A stretch of DNA of 64,000 nucleotides, taken from the NCBI GenBank assembly GCA_964578605.1, contig CAZODO010000006.1, positions 31,234 through 95,233 on the forward strand. The letters run 5' to 3'. The notes under the pieces were generated by a model. It ran no database searches. It saw nothing but the letters and a program-made list of their open reading frames with translations, and was not told the origin of the DNA. The DNA comes from JAXMHN01 sp964578605. Lineage in GTDB: Bacteria; Verrucomicrobiota; Verrucomicrobiia; Limisphaerales; SIBE01. Below are positions 23,642 through 31,691 of the stretch, piece by piece. A program made the translations under genes and the position numbers. The stretch's first letter is position 1. Each line of letters opens with the position of its first letter.

Positions 23642-25294
23642 TCATTTCGCCGGCACCGGAGCTTTCCGGAGGGCTCCATTGCCATGGCCATTGCCGAGGT
23701 AAGGCTTCTTCTGGAGCAAAGCCAAATACTCGTTCCGGAAGAACCGCAGGGTGCTCAACACCGGGTTGGGCGCCGTCTGGCCCAGCCCGCACAAGCTGGT
23801 GTTCTTGACGACTTCGCAAAGCTCCTCGAGTTGCTCCAGATCGCGCTGAGTCGCCTCCCCCCCCGCGATCTTGTTGAGCAGATGGTACATTTGCACCGTG
23901 CCCGCCCGGCAAGGAACACATTTGCCGCAGGATTCGTCCATGCAGAATTCCATGAAAAACCGTGCGACCTCGACCATCCGCGTGGACTCGTCCATCACGA
24001 TCATCCCCCCGGATCCCATGATCGACCCGAGGCGCGACAAGGATTCGTAATCCACCGGCGTATCCAGGGCGTCGGCCGGGATGCAGCCGCCGGACGGCCC
24101 GCCTGTCTGGACGGCTTTGATCTTGCCGCCGTTCGGAGCGCCGCCGCCCATCTCTTCGACAATCGTGCGCAACGGGGTGCCCATCGGCACCTCGATCAGG
24201 CCGGTATTCTTGATCTTGCCGGCCAGCGCGAAGACCTTTGTGCCCTTGCTCTTCTCCGTCCCAATGCCGGAAAACCACTCCGCGCCCTTTCGCAATATCA
24301 CTGGGACATTCGCGAAGGTCTCGACGTTGTTGATCAGCGTCGGGCATCCCCACAACCCCGATTCCGCCGGAAAAGGCGGCCGCGGCCGCGGCGTTCCTCG
24401 CTTGCCCTCCACCGAGGCCATCAGGGCGGTTTCTTCGCCACAAACGAAGGCGCCCGCGCCAATGCGGATTTCGACGTTGAAATTGACCGGCGACTCGAAA
24501 ATGCCACTGCCCAGCACACCCAGTTGCTTGGCTTGCCTGATCGCAGTCTGCAGGCGGCTGATGGCCAAAGGATACTCCGCGCGCACATAGAGGAAGCCCT
24601 GGTCCGCGCCGACCGCGTAGGCGGCGATGGCCATGCCTTCCAGAACGCTGTGCGGGTCGCTCTCCAGCACGGACCGGTCCATGAACGCGCCCGGATCGCC
24701 TTCGTCCGCATTGCAGACGACGTATTTCCGGGGGGCGGGAGACTTCGCCACGGTTCCCCATTTCAAGCCTGTGGGATACCCTGCGCCGCCTCGTCCGCGG
24801 AGGCCGCTTTTCACGATGGTTTCAATGACGTCCTTTTCCGTCCTTTCGTTGATCGCCTCGTGCAGGGCCTGGTACCCGTCCGCGGCGATGTACGATTCAA
24901 TCCGGTCGGGATCGACAATGCCGCTGTTTTGCAGCACCACGGAAACCTGGCGGGTAAAGAAGGGCTGGTCCGGGTTTCCTTGCTGGACCTGGGTGGCTCC
25001 CCCGGTGAGCGCGGCGACAATGGAAGGGGCATCCTCGGGCGCCACCTTCTCAAACAGAATTCCCGAAGGGTCGACCTGCACCAGGGGCCCTTGGCAGCAG
25101 AGCTTCAAACAGCCCACCCCGCGCACTTCCACCTGGTCGGCCACGCCGGCGTCGGTAACCGCCTTTTCGAGGGCATTCTTGACCGCCTGCCCGTGGGAAG
25201 ACATGCAGCCGGCTGCCAGGCAGCACCGCAAGGTGTACTTCTTCCGCGCGGCCAGCTCTTTCTGTTTGAGTTGGAGTAAGTCGCTAAAATCCAT
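23642..25294 (-). CDS. hoxF: Hydrogenase diaphorase subunit HoxF (NADH-binding)
   Basis: This 550-residue subunit oxidises or reduces NAD(H) with FMN and is homologous to NuoE/NuoF. An N-terminal thioredoxin-like 2Fe-2S domain (CCLAAGCMSSHG, GVGCLKLCCQGPLVQVDP) is followed by the NADH loop GLRGRGGAGYPTGLKW, the FMN region CNADEGDPGAFMDRS and the C-terminal 4Fe-4S motif ESCGKCVPCRAGT with TSLCGLG. The ATG at 25294 starts MDFSDLLQLKQKE, and an in-frame upstream extension into hoxE is not credible. The start overlaps the hoxE stop by 11 nt. Confidence 0.95.
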   Translation of the reverse strand: MDFSDLLQLKQKELAARKKYTLRCCLAAGCMSSHGQAVKNALEKAVTDAGVADQVEVRGVGCLKLCCQGPLVQVDPSGILFEKVAPEDAPSIVAALTGGATQVQQGNPDQPFFTRQVSVVLQNSGIVDPDRIESYIAADGYQALHEAINERTEKDVIETIVKSGLRGRGGAGYPTGLKWGTVAKSPAPRKYVVCNADEGDPGAFMDRSVLESDPHSVLEGMAIAAYAVGADQGFLYVRAEYPLAISRLQTAIRQAKQLGVLGSGIFESPVNFNVEIRIGAGAFVCGEETALMASVEGKRGTPRPRPPFPAESGLWGCPTLINNVETFANVPVILRKGAEWFSGIGTEKSKGTKVFALAGKIKNTGLIEVPMGTPLRTIVEEMGGGAPNGGKIKAVQTGGPSGGCIPADALDTPVDYESLSRLGSIMGSGGMIVMDESTRMVEVARFFMEFCMDESCGKCVPCRAGTVQMYHLLNKIAGGEATQRDLEQLEELCEVVKNTSLCGLGQTAPNPVLSTLRFFRNEYLALLQKKPYLGNGHGNGALRKAPVPAK

Positions 25295-25808
25295 TGGGCA
25301 CCCACTTTCCGATTTGTTCCAAGGCGGACTCCGGCGTCTGGCGCGGGGTGACGACATTGTCGTAGACCACGGCCGGAGCGATGCCGCATGCCCCGATGCA
25401 GCGCGCCGTGAGGAGGGAAACCTGGTTGTCAGGTGTGGTCTCGCCGGGTTTGATCTTGGTCTTGTCCTGAACGGCGGCAATGACCTTGTCCGCCCCTTTC
25501 ACGTAACACGCGGTCCCCATGCACACGACGCAGGTGTGCGCCCCTTTCGGTTTCAGCGTGAAGAAATGGTAGAATGTCGCAACCCCATACACGCGGCTCG
25601 GCGGCAGTTTGAGACTTTGCGCGATGTAAACCAGGACGTCGTTCTCGAGGTAGCCGAACAATTCCTGGGCCTTGTGCAGCACCTCGATAAGCGAATCCGC
25701 CTTCTGCTGTTGCCGCTTAATGTGCGTGTCCAGAATTTTGAACCGCTTGTCGCCACTGGGGTGCGGCGCCACAGGTCGCGGAACGGGTCTATGCGTTAGA
25801 AGCTTCAT
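25284..25808 (-). CDS. hoxE: Hydrogenase subunit HoxE (NuoE-like)
   Basis: This 174-residue NuoE-like protein holds one [2Fe-2S] cluster (CVVCMGTACYVKGAD and later ARCIGACGIAP). It also has the family helices VLHKAQELFGYLENDVLVYIAQSLKLPPSRVYGVATFYHFF. It is the first gene of the operon and makes this the five-subunit HoxEFUYH type known from cyanobacteria and other bacteria. The ATG at 25808 has AGGAC 6 nt before it. A longer frame with a basic N-terminus exists but lacks family similarity. Confidence 0.94.
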   Translation of the reverse strand: MKLLTHRPVPRPVAPHPSGDKRFKILDTHIKRQQQKADSLIEVLHKAQELFGYLENDVLVYIAQSLKLPPSRVYGVATFYHFFTLKPKGAHTCVVCMGTACYVKGADKVIAAVQDKTKIKPGETTPDNQVSLLTARCIGACGIAPAVVYDNVVTPRQTPESALEQIGKWVPNGF

Positions 25809-26382
25809 TGCAGTCCTGTCTGGCGGGCCTGTCCGGCGCCGCGGATACCTCGTCTCGGAGGTAGGCCACCGTGCGCCCGGACGCTTCCGCAAATCCAGGT
25901 TTCATCATGTTCGGCTGTTCAGCGCTGCCGGGAATTGGTCGTTCCCGGTTTGGCTTCTCATTCCCTGGAGTGCCGGCTTGCGGCCAGCTTCATCCTTCGC
26001 CGTCGCCACGAGCGAGCGGAGCCTGAAGCCGGCCGCAAGCCGGCACTCCGGAAAAATCACTGCGAGTGCACGGTAAAGAAGGGCCCGGGTTTGAACTCCA
26101 CAGAATTTGTCAATTAGCACCCGTCTTTTGTTTGGTTGGAAGCTATAAGACAGCCGAATGCAAGGGTGTCCATTGTGCTTTCAGTCTCAATCCACACCGC
26201 CCACCGCCGTTATTCCCTTCCCAGCCCCTCGGTCCATCTTGGACTCCGCGATCCGGAACTCTCCGAGCGTGAATCCGGCCTGAATCTTCTGTAACATCCG
26301 GGGACGGAAGGTTTAAATAGCTGCGTTCGCAATGGGAACCCTGCCGCGCGCAGCATACACAACTTACCGGGGAGACCGCAGC
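25809..26382. other. Intergenic region upstream of hox and the glycan island
   Basis: This divergent region has no convincing long gene. It holds the promoter area for the hox operon, a large inverted repeat (25967-26049, listed separately) and the leader of the short frame at 26383. I could not identify a firm promoter by eye. Confidence 0.5.
25967..26049. repeat. REP/MITE-like palindromic element
   Basis: GGAGTGCCGGCTTGCGGCC (25967-25985) is perfectly mirrored as its reverse complement at 26031-26049. The stem continues inward with GCTTCA/TGAAGC after one mismatch, so the whole 83-bp unit can fold into a long hairpin. It has the size and form of REP-like or miniature mobile elements in intergenic DNA. 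No other copy is seen in this window. Confidence 0.65.
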
Positions 26383-26484
26383 ATGAACTACAAAGATCAA
26401 GAGCAGGAGCAAGAGCAAGAAGACACTTGGACCTGTCGGGCATCTCTCGGACTCCTCAGTAAACAACCGCACTTTGCCCTATGA
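26383..26484 (+). CDS. Short coupled reading frame (33 aa), possible leader peptide
   Basis: An ATG at 26383 with GGGGAG about 8 nt upstream opens a 33-codon frame, MNYKDQEQEQEQEDTWTC and onward. Its TGA overlaps the ATG of the methyltransferase gene (ATGA). It contains no recognisable domain, and its Gln/Glu run is encoded by a hexanucleotide repeat. The good ribosome-binding site and coupled stop suggest a translated leader rather than chance, but this is not proven. Confidence 0.4.
   Translation: MNYKDQEQEQEQEDTWTCRASLGLLSKQPHFAL
26395..26418 (+). repeat. Hexanucleotide tandem repeat
   Basis: Four 6-bp units of the form GAKCAR (GATCAA, GAGCAG, GAGCAA, GAGCAA) lie in tandem inside the short frame at 26383. 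Such hexamer tracts can change length in steps of two codons without shifting frame. Confidence 0.6.
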
Positions 26485-27353
26485 GGCCGGAAGTGATTAG
26501 CGGTATCGCGTGCGACCTGTGTGGAGCGGCGCCGCGCGAGACCCTCTTCATGAAGCATGGGCTTGCGTATAGCCGGTGCCCGGATTGCGGGTTTGTCTAC
26601 GCCAGCACGCGGCTGGCGTCCTTTGAGGAGTACAACGACGCCGGCACCGAAGAGCGGCATGAGCGTTACGCGGCCAAACATTTTGACGTCCGAACGCAGA
26701 GAGACTTCGCGCGCGTGCTGCGCCAGTTCCGCGGGTTTCGGCAGACCGGGCGATTCCTGGACCTGGGATGCAACGTCGGGGGAATGGTCCTGGCCGCGCG
26801 CCATACCGGATGGACCGCGATCGGAGTGGAACCCTCAGCGTCGGTGGCCCGTTACGGCCAGGAACGGCACGGGTTGGACATCCGCCCGAGCACGCTGGAA
26901 CAAGCCGGCCTGGCCCCGGATAGCTTTGACGTGATCTATTCCAATGCCGTCCTTGAGCACCTGGCCTCACCCCGCGCGGTGCTAAAATCGGCCTGGGGCG
27001 TGCTCCGCCCGGGCGGTATGATCTGGGCCAGCACGGTCAACCTCGCAAGCTATACCGGGGAGCATCTGGGGGCGAGTTGGCACCTGGTGGATCCGCGTGC
27101 GCATCTCTCGCTCTTTTCTCCTGAAACGCTCACGCGGTTCTTTCGCGAAACAGGTTTCGAGGTGCTCCGCGTGCGCACATCGGGTGTCCGGTTCCTCTCG
27201 CGCGAGGCGGGCCGGCCGAAGGGTTGGGCCAAGCTGTTGGATGGACTCCGGAAGCTGCCTTATAGCGCAGCCGCTCGTTGGAATGGCAAAGGGGACCGAA
27301 TCACCATTCTGGCTAGGAAGCCAGCAGCGAGCAAGACGGTGCCGCGTCCATGA
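26481..27353 (+). CDS. Class I SAM-dependent methyltransferase with N-terminal zinc-finger-like motif
   Basis: This 290-residue enzyme starts with a small cysteine motif (CDLCGAA, SRCPDCGFVYAS) that probably binds zinc, followed by a Methyltransf_23-type Rossmann domain. SAM-binding motif I is FLDLGCNVGGMVLAAR, motif II lies around GVEPSASVARYGQ, and SNAVLEHLASPRAVL followed by LRPGGMIW completes the fold. This domain pairing is common in methyltransferases acting on sugars in surface-polysaccharide loci. It opens a run of glycan genes and overlaps the next gene by 4 nt. Acceptor unknown. Confidence 0.88.
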   Translation: MRPEVISGIACDLCGAAPRETLFMKHGLAYSRCPDCGFVYASTRLASFEEYNDAGTEERHERYAAKHFDVRTQRDFARVLRQFRGFRQTGRFLDLGCNVGGMVLAARHTGWTAIGVEPSASVARYGQERHGLDIRPSTLEQAGLAPDSFDVIYSNAVLEHLASPRAVLKSAWGVLRPGGMIWASTVNLASYTGEHLGASWHLVDPRAHLSLFSPETLTRFFRETGFEVLRVRTSGVRFLSREAGRPKGWAKLLDGLRKLPYSAAARWNGKGDRITILARKPAASKTVPRP

Positions 27354-28324
27354 AGCTGCTTTGCCTAACCACGCGCGGGCTGGACAAGGCGAGCACCCAT
27401 TACCGATTCGTTCAGTTCACTGAGTTCTTCCGGGAATCGGGTGTGACCGTGGAGTTTCTTTCTCGAGAGGCCCTCGATGCCGCGCGCTTGCAGAGCCTGG
27501 CTGGCTACGATGCTGTCATCAACCAGCGCTGCCTGCTTCCCTTGGGCTGGGCACGGGCCGTTGCCCGGCGTGCCCGCCGAATGCTCCTGGACTTTGACGA
27601 CGCGATCTTCACGCGTCCGGGACAGCCTCGGAGCTGGCTGGCAGCGATGCGGGTCCGGTGGCGTTTGCGATACTGGCTGACCCGCGCCAACCTCACGACC
27701 GTCGCCAACGGCTACCTGGCCGATTACGCCCGCCGGCATGCCAAACGCGTGGAGATCGTTCCCATGGCTCTCGACGCACGGAGCTGGCATCCGGGCGAAC
27801 CGCGTGAAAGACAGGGACCGGTCCGGATCGGCTGGGCTGGATCGCCTTCGAATCTTCCGCAACTCGAGCGGCTCGGAAGCGTGCTGGGGCCGTGGTTTGA
27901 GCAGCGGTCGGATGTCCGGCTGGTCATCCGGTCGGGGCAGCGACCCGCGCTGCCGTTCGATTTCGACTACGAGGCCTTTCAGCCGGGTGCCGAGCCGGAA
28001 TTCGTCCGGTCGCTGGATATCGGTTTGGTGGCCCTGCAAAAGGATGCGTTTACCCAGGGGAAATCCCCCATCAAAGCCTTGCAGTACATGGCTTGCGGGG
28101 TGCCGGCGGTGGGCGAGATCTTTGGGGGCGCCGCGGAGATGCTGGACGAGACGAACAGCATTGCCGTGGAACAGTTGGCGGATTGGCCGCGCGCCTTGGA
28201 CGCCTTGGCAGGCGATCCGCAGCGAAGGCAGCGTCTTGGGAACGCTGGTCTGGAAAGGTTCCGCAAGCGGCATGAACTGCGCGTGGTCGGGGCCCGATGG
28301 CTGGAGCTGTTTCGAGAGGGTTAA
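27350..28324 (+). CDS. Glycosyltransferase, GT4-like
   Basis: This 324-residue protein has a GT-B-type layout. Its C-terminal half resembles GT4 enzymes: IGWAGSPSNLPQLERL, the donor-binding region LDIGLVALQKDAFTQGKSPIKALQYMACGVPAVGEIFGG and AEMLDETNS. The N-terminal half has a Rossmann-like acceptor domain (LCLTTRGLDKASTHYRFVQF, LLDFDDAIF). It likely transfers a sugar from a nucleotide donor onto a lipid-linked or surface glycan. The start overlaps the methyltransferase stop (ATGA). Confidence 0.88.
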   Translation: MKLLCLTTRGLDKASTHYRFVQFTEFFRESGVTVEFLSREALDAARLQSLAGYDAVINQRCLLPLGWARAVARRARRMLLDFDDAIFTRPGQPRSWLAAMRVRWRLRYWLTRANLTTVANGYLADYARRHAKRVEIVPMALDARSWHPGEPRERQGPVRIGWAGSPSNLPQLERLGSVLGPWFEQRSDVRLVIRSGQRPALPFDFDYEAFQPGAEPEFVRSLDIGLVALQKDAFTQGKSPIKALQYMACGVPAVGEIFGGAAEMLDETNSIAVEQLADWPRALDALAGDPQRRQRLGNAGLERFRKRHELRVVGARWLELFREG

Positions 28325-28385
28325 CGCGGCGGTGTCTTAATCTGCTTCATATTGCGAAGGGCTTTGGTATCGTCCTGGCACCTTT

Positions 28386-29132
28386 ATGGCGAAGGTGCTT
28401 CGCTCAATCATTCGCAAGACGCTTTTTGGCAAACGGGGAAATCTGGTGTCGCTAGACGAACCGTTTTCCACGCTGGCTCGGCTGCTGGGAGGCAGGGCCA
28501 TTCGCGCCATGGTCGATGCCGGCGCGAGCGACGGCCGGGTGTCGCGGCGAATGATGGAGCGGTTTCCGGAGGCAACCGTGTATGCGTTTGAACCCAACCC
28601 GGCCTACCAGGCGGCGCTGCGCGGCTTTGCCGAACGGGATCCGCGCTTCAAACCGCGGTTCAGCGCGCTGGCGGCCGCCGCCGGAGTGCGGAAGCTGAAC
28701 GTGGCCAGGTCGCCAGGTGCCACCTCGCTCTTCCAGCCGTCCGCCCGTTTGCGTGAGTTCGCGGCTGACGACACCGAAGTCGTCCAGTCTGTGGAAGTCC
28801 CCGTCACCACCCTGGACGCGTGGGCGAAGGCTGAGGGCGTTTCCGGGATCGGCGTGATCAAGCTGGACATTCAGGGCGGGGAACTCGAAGCGCTGGAGGG
28901 CGCCAGAGAATTGCTTCGCGATTCCGTCAGGGGCATTTACACCGAAGTCCTGTTCAGTCCGCTCTACTATGGTGGCGCGCTCTTCGGCGAACTTGACGCG
29001 TTCCTGCGCGCGAGCGGGTTCGTCCTCTACAACTTCTACGGGCCGAAAACGGATCGAAATGACGCCCTCCTCTGGGCGAACGCGATCTATCTGCGCAACG
29101 ACGCCCTGACCACGCGAGAGGCAGTTGAATGA
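28386..29132 (+). CDS. FkbM family methyltransferase
   Basis: This 248-residue protein has a Methyltransf_21/FkbM domain: AMVDAGASDGRVSRRMMERFPEATVYAFEPNP near the start and IGVIKLDIQGGELEALEGA in the middle, the hallmark of the family. FkbM-type enzymes O-methylate sugars or polyketides. The setting beside a glycosyltransferase points to a glycan methyl group. It lies 61 bp after the glycosyltransferase and overlaps the next gene by 4 nt. Confidence 0.9.
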   Translation: MAKVLRSIIRKTLFGKRGNLVSLDEPFSTLARLLGGRAIRAMVDAGASDGRVSRRMMERFPEATVYAFEPNPAYQAALRGFAERDPRFKPRFSALAAAAGVRKLNVARSPGATSLFQPSARLREFAADDTEVVQSVEVPVTTLDAWAKAEGVSGIGVIKLDIQGGELEALEGARELLRDSVRGIYTEVLFSPLYYGGALFGELDAFLRASGFVLYNFYGPKTDRNDALLWANAIYLRNDALTTREAVE

Positions 29133-29998
29133 CTCAACCCGCACAGCCCAAACCGGACCGATGGTTGAACGCCTTCGCCCGGGACGTCAATTCCCAAGCC
29201 GGCGAAGACGGCATCCTGGAGAAGATTCTGGAGATGCTTCCGGACAGGACCCAATGGTGCGTCGAATTTGGCGCCTGGGATGGGCGGCACCGGAGCAATA
29301 CCCATAACCTGGTCGAGAACCACGGTTATGCCGCGGTGCTGATTGAAGCGAACCAAGAACGCTTTGAAGACCTGATGCGGCACTGCAAGCAATTCACGAG
29401 AGCCGTCCCGATTCGGGCCTTCGTTGGCTTCAACGAGGCGGACGGACTCGATGCCATTTTGGCCGGCACCGAGATCCCGCTGAACTTCGATGTGCTGTCG
29501 ATCGATATCGATGGCAACGATTACCACGTGTGGGACGCGGTTCGACGGTATCGCCCGAAGGTGGTCGTGATCGAGTTCAACCCCACCATCCCGACTGCGG
29601 TGGATTTCGTTCAAGCGCGAGAGCCCGGCCTGTCTCAAGGAAGCAGCCTCAAGGCGCTCGATCGGCTGGCGCGGAGCAAGGGCTACGCGCTCGTGGCCAC
29701 CACCAGGCTCAACGCGATCTTCGTCGAAGCCGGCTTCTTTGGCCTTTTCGGAATTGCCGATAACAGCGTGGAACGTATGCGCGTGGACGAATCGGCTGTC
29801 ACTTACATCTTTAACGGCTATGACGGAACCGTGTTCGTGCGCGGCTTTGGCGATCTGGGATGGCACCGTTTGCCTTACCGAGAGTCTCGGCTCCAGCAGT
29901 TGCCCCGCTGGCTCCGCCAGTACCCCGACCATTACCCGCGATGGAAACGGACGATCGCGCGCGTTTACCGGTCCCTGCGGAAGCGTGGGATTCTTTGA
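29129..29998 (+). CDS. FkbM-like SAM-dependent methyltransferase
   Basis: This 289-residue protein has an early motif SQAGEDGILEKILEMLPDRTQWCVEFGAWDG, then NHGYAAVLIEAN and FDVLSIDIDGNDYHVWDAV. This matches a divergent FkbM/Methyltransf_21-type group found in surface-glycan loci. The CVEFGAWDG loop would replace the standard DxGxxxG SAM motif. The C-terminus is basic and helical (RWKRTIARVYRSLRKR). The start overlaps the stop of the preceding FkbM gene, so the two methyltransferases are coupled. Substrate unknown. Confidence 0.75.
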   Translation: MTQPAQPKPDRWLNAFARDVNSQAGEDGILEKILEMLPDRTQWCVEFGAWDGRHRSNTHNLVENHGYAAVLIEANQERFEDLMRHCKQFTRAVPIRAFVGFNEADGLDAILAGTEIPLNFDVLSIDIDGNDYHVWDAVRRYRPKVVVIEFNPTIPTAVDFVQAREPGLSQGSSLKALDRLARSKGYALVATTRLNAIFVEAGFFGLFGIADNSVERMRVDESAVTYIFNGYDGTVFVRGFGDLGWHRLPYRESRLQQLPRWLRQYPDHYPRWKRTIARVYRSLRKRGIL

Positions 29999-30031
29999 CG
30001 GCGTGGCGGCAACGACAAGGATGATTCGCCC

Positions 30032-30745
30032 ATGTTGAAGCAATGGTTCTACCGGTTGTCAGCGCCCATCCACCTCCGTCACGCGATGGGCCGGATCCGG
30101 GAAGCGGAACGTCTGTTGCTCTCTCCGGAGGCCCGCTTCGCCATCCCGTTCCTGTTCCGGGGCAAAGGCTGGTTCCGCGTGATGCGTCCGCGCCAAAACC
30201 CTGAGGAAATCGAAACGCTCTACCGCCGGGTGACGGCCCTCAAGCCCAGGCGCGTGCTGGAAATTGGGACAGCCCGGGGAGGCACTCTCTATCTTTGGAC
30301 CCAGGCGGCGGCTCTCGATGCGACCTTGATCAGCCTGGATCTGCCGGGCGGCGCCTTTGGCGGAGCGTATCCGGCCTGGAGGATTCCCTTTTACATGGCC
30401 TTCGCCCGGGAGAAGCAGACCATGCATCTGTTGCAGGAAGACTCGCACCAACCCCAAACCTGCCACAAGGTGAAGGACCTGCTGCGAGGCGAGCTGTTGG
30501 ACTTCCTGTTCATCGACGGTGACCACACTTACGAGGGCGTGAAAGCGGACTTCGAAATGTATTCGCCCTTGGTGCGTCCCGGCGGCCTGGTCGCATTCCA
30601 CGATATCCTGGACCGGCCGCAGGTGCCGGGGCTTGAAGTTCATCGGTTTTGGGCCGAGTTGAAGCCACGCTATTCGGCCACTGAAATCGTCGGCGGTCCG
30701 CAGACCGGCAAGCAGATTGGCATCGGGATGATTGAAATGCCTTAG
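30032..30745 (+). CDS. Class I SAM-dependent methyltransferase, CmcI/Methyltransf_24-like
   Basis: This 237-residue protein shows RVLEIGTARGGTLYLWTQAA (motif I), LISLDLPGG and the strongly conserved DFLFIDGDHTYEGVKADFEMYSPLVRPGGLVAFHDI, which defines the Methyltransf_24/CmcI-like group. Members methylate hydroxyls on sugars and natural products. It is the fourth methyltransferase of the island so far. Its stop codon overlaps that of the kinase-like gene on the opposite strand. Confidence 0.88.
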   Translation: MLKQWFYRLSAPIHLRHAMGRIREAERLLLSPEARFAIPFLFRGKGWFRVMRPRQNPEEIETLYRRVTALKPRRVLEIGTARGGTLYLWTQAAALDATLISLDLPGGAFGGAYPAWRIPFYMAFAREKQTMHLLQEDSHQPQTCHKVKDLLRGELLDFLFIDGDHTYEGVKADFEMYSPLVRPGGLVAFHDILDRPQVPGLEVHRFWAELKPRYSATEIVGGPQTGKQIGIGMIEMP

Positions 30746-31605
30746 CCTGGCACTCCCTGCCAATGCGCACGATAAAACCGGAAAACTGACCGGGCGAGGC
30801 GCTTGTCTCGAGGCCGCAGTTTCCGAACGCCCAGATACTGCTTCAAGAATCTTAACCGCTCGGTGTTCGAACAGAGCTGCGCGGATCCTGCAAGGAGTTG
30901 GGCGAGATCCTTGACCCGCCGGCGCGCGCCCAGCGGCGTCCAGTCGAATTGGCCTCGCGGACAATCGATCCACCAAACCTTGGGCGGATTGGACCCGGTG
31001 GCTTGCACCAGAACGTTTCGCCAATGAATGTCCCCATGATAAAAGCGCGCCTGGTGTAGACGGCTTAGCATGTTGGCAACTTGCCCAAGGACGAGCGCGC
31101 GGAACACGCGCCCTGCGGACGGATCGCGCCCGGAACACGCGTCCCTCAGGGAATCCGTAAGCGAACGCACGCCGTGGAGCGTCCGCGTCAGCAGGAACGC
31201 ATGGCGAAGCCGCCCCAACCAATCGCGCTCCTCGCCACAAGCGATCCGCTCCGCGCACGCAATGCCAAGGCGCTCGAAGACCCCGTAGTTGCGATATTCG
31301 CGAAGGGCTTTGGAAGGCCTCAGCCAGTATCGCCAGGACGGCTGTAGAAAGGTGTATTGCTTGTAGTGCGCCGCGATGCCGGGACTGCCAGGCGGGGTCA
31401 AGCGCACCGGACTCACGTAGGTTCTCTGTTGCTTCGGTGGGAGGGTCCGTCCCAGCAAGGTCGTCACGTCCGATGGGCGCCGAAGCCCCAGGTTCCGGAA
31501 GAGCCCTTCGTATCTCGGGCTCACCCGCAATCTGTCGCCGACAAACAATCGCTTGAGCCAGACCTCCGATTGCGCGATGTTCCGGGGACTTGCGGGAAAA
31601 GCCAT
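30742..31605 (-). CDS. Kdo/WaaP-like lipopolysaccharide kinase family protein
   Basis: This 287-residue protein has a small-molecule-kinase fold. The catalytic loop HGDIHWRNVLV with Asp and Asn in place is followed by WWIDCPRGQF, where Asp takes the metal-binding position as in WaaP/RdoA-type kinases. The N-lobe is divergent. Such proteins phosphorylate heptose or Kdo in the lipopolysaccharide core. It lies on the opposite strand inside the methyltransferase island, so it has its own promoter. The ATG at 31605 is used; a TTG at 31650 is in frame and neither has a clear ribosome-binding site. Confidence 0.75.
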   Translation of the reverse strand: MAFPASPRNIAQSEVWLKRLFVGDRLRVSPRYEGLFRNLGLRRPSDVTTLLGRTLPPKQQRTYVSPVRLTPPGSPGIAAHYKQYTFLQPSWRYWLRPSKALREYRNYGVFERLGIACAERIACGEERDWLGRLRHAFLLTRTLHGVRSLTDSLRDACSGRDPSAGRVFRALVLGQVANMLSRLHQARFYHGDIHWRNVLVQATGSNPPKVWWIDCPRGQFDWTPLGARRRVKDLAQLLAGSAQLCSNTERLRFLKQYLGVRKLRPRDKRLARSVFRFYRAHWQGVPG

Positions 31606-31691
31606 CTTGAAGCAATAGTAGCGGCTGTGGTTTCCGTTCTGTCCAGGCAAATGTCCTCGCTCGTTTGAGGCGACGGGTTACCGCACTTTTT

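Noticed and set aside
23684..25279. A 531-codon plus-strand open frame opposite hoxF
   Set aside because: It is the codon-bias shadow of hoxF, whose metal and nucleotide motifs are complete; the plus frame is rich in Arg, His and Gln without motifs.
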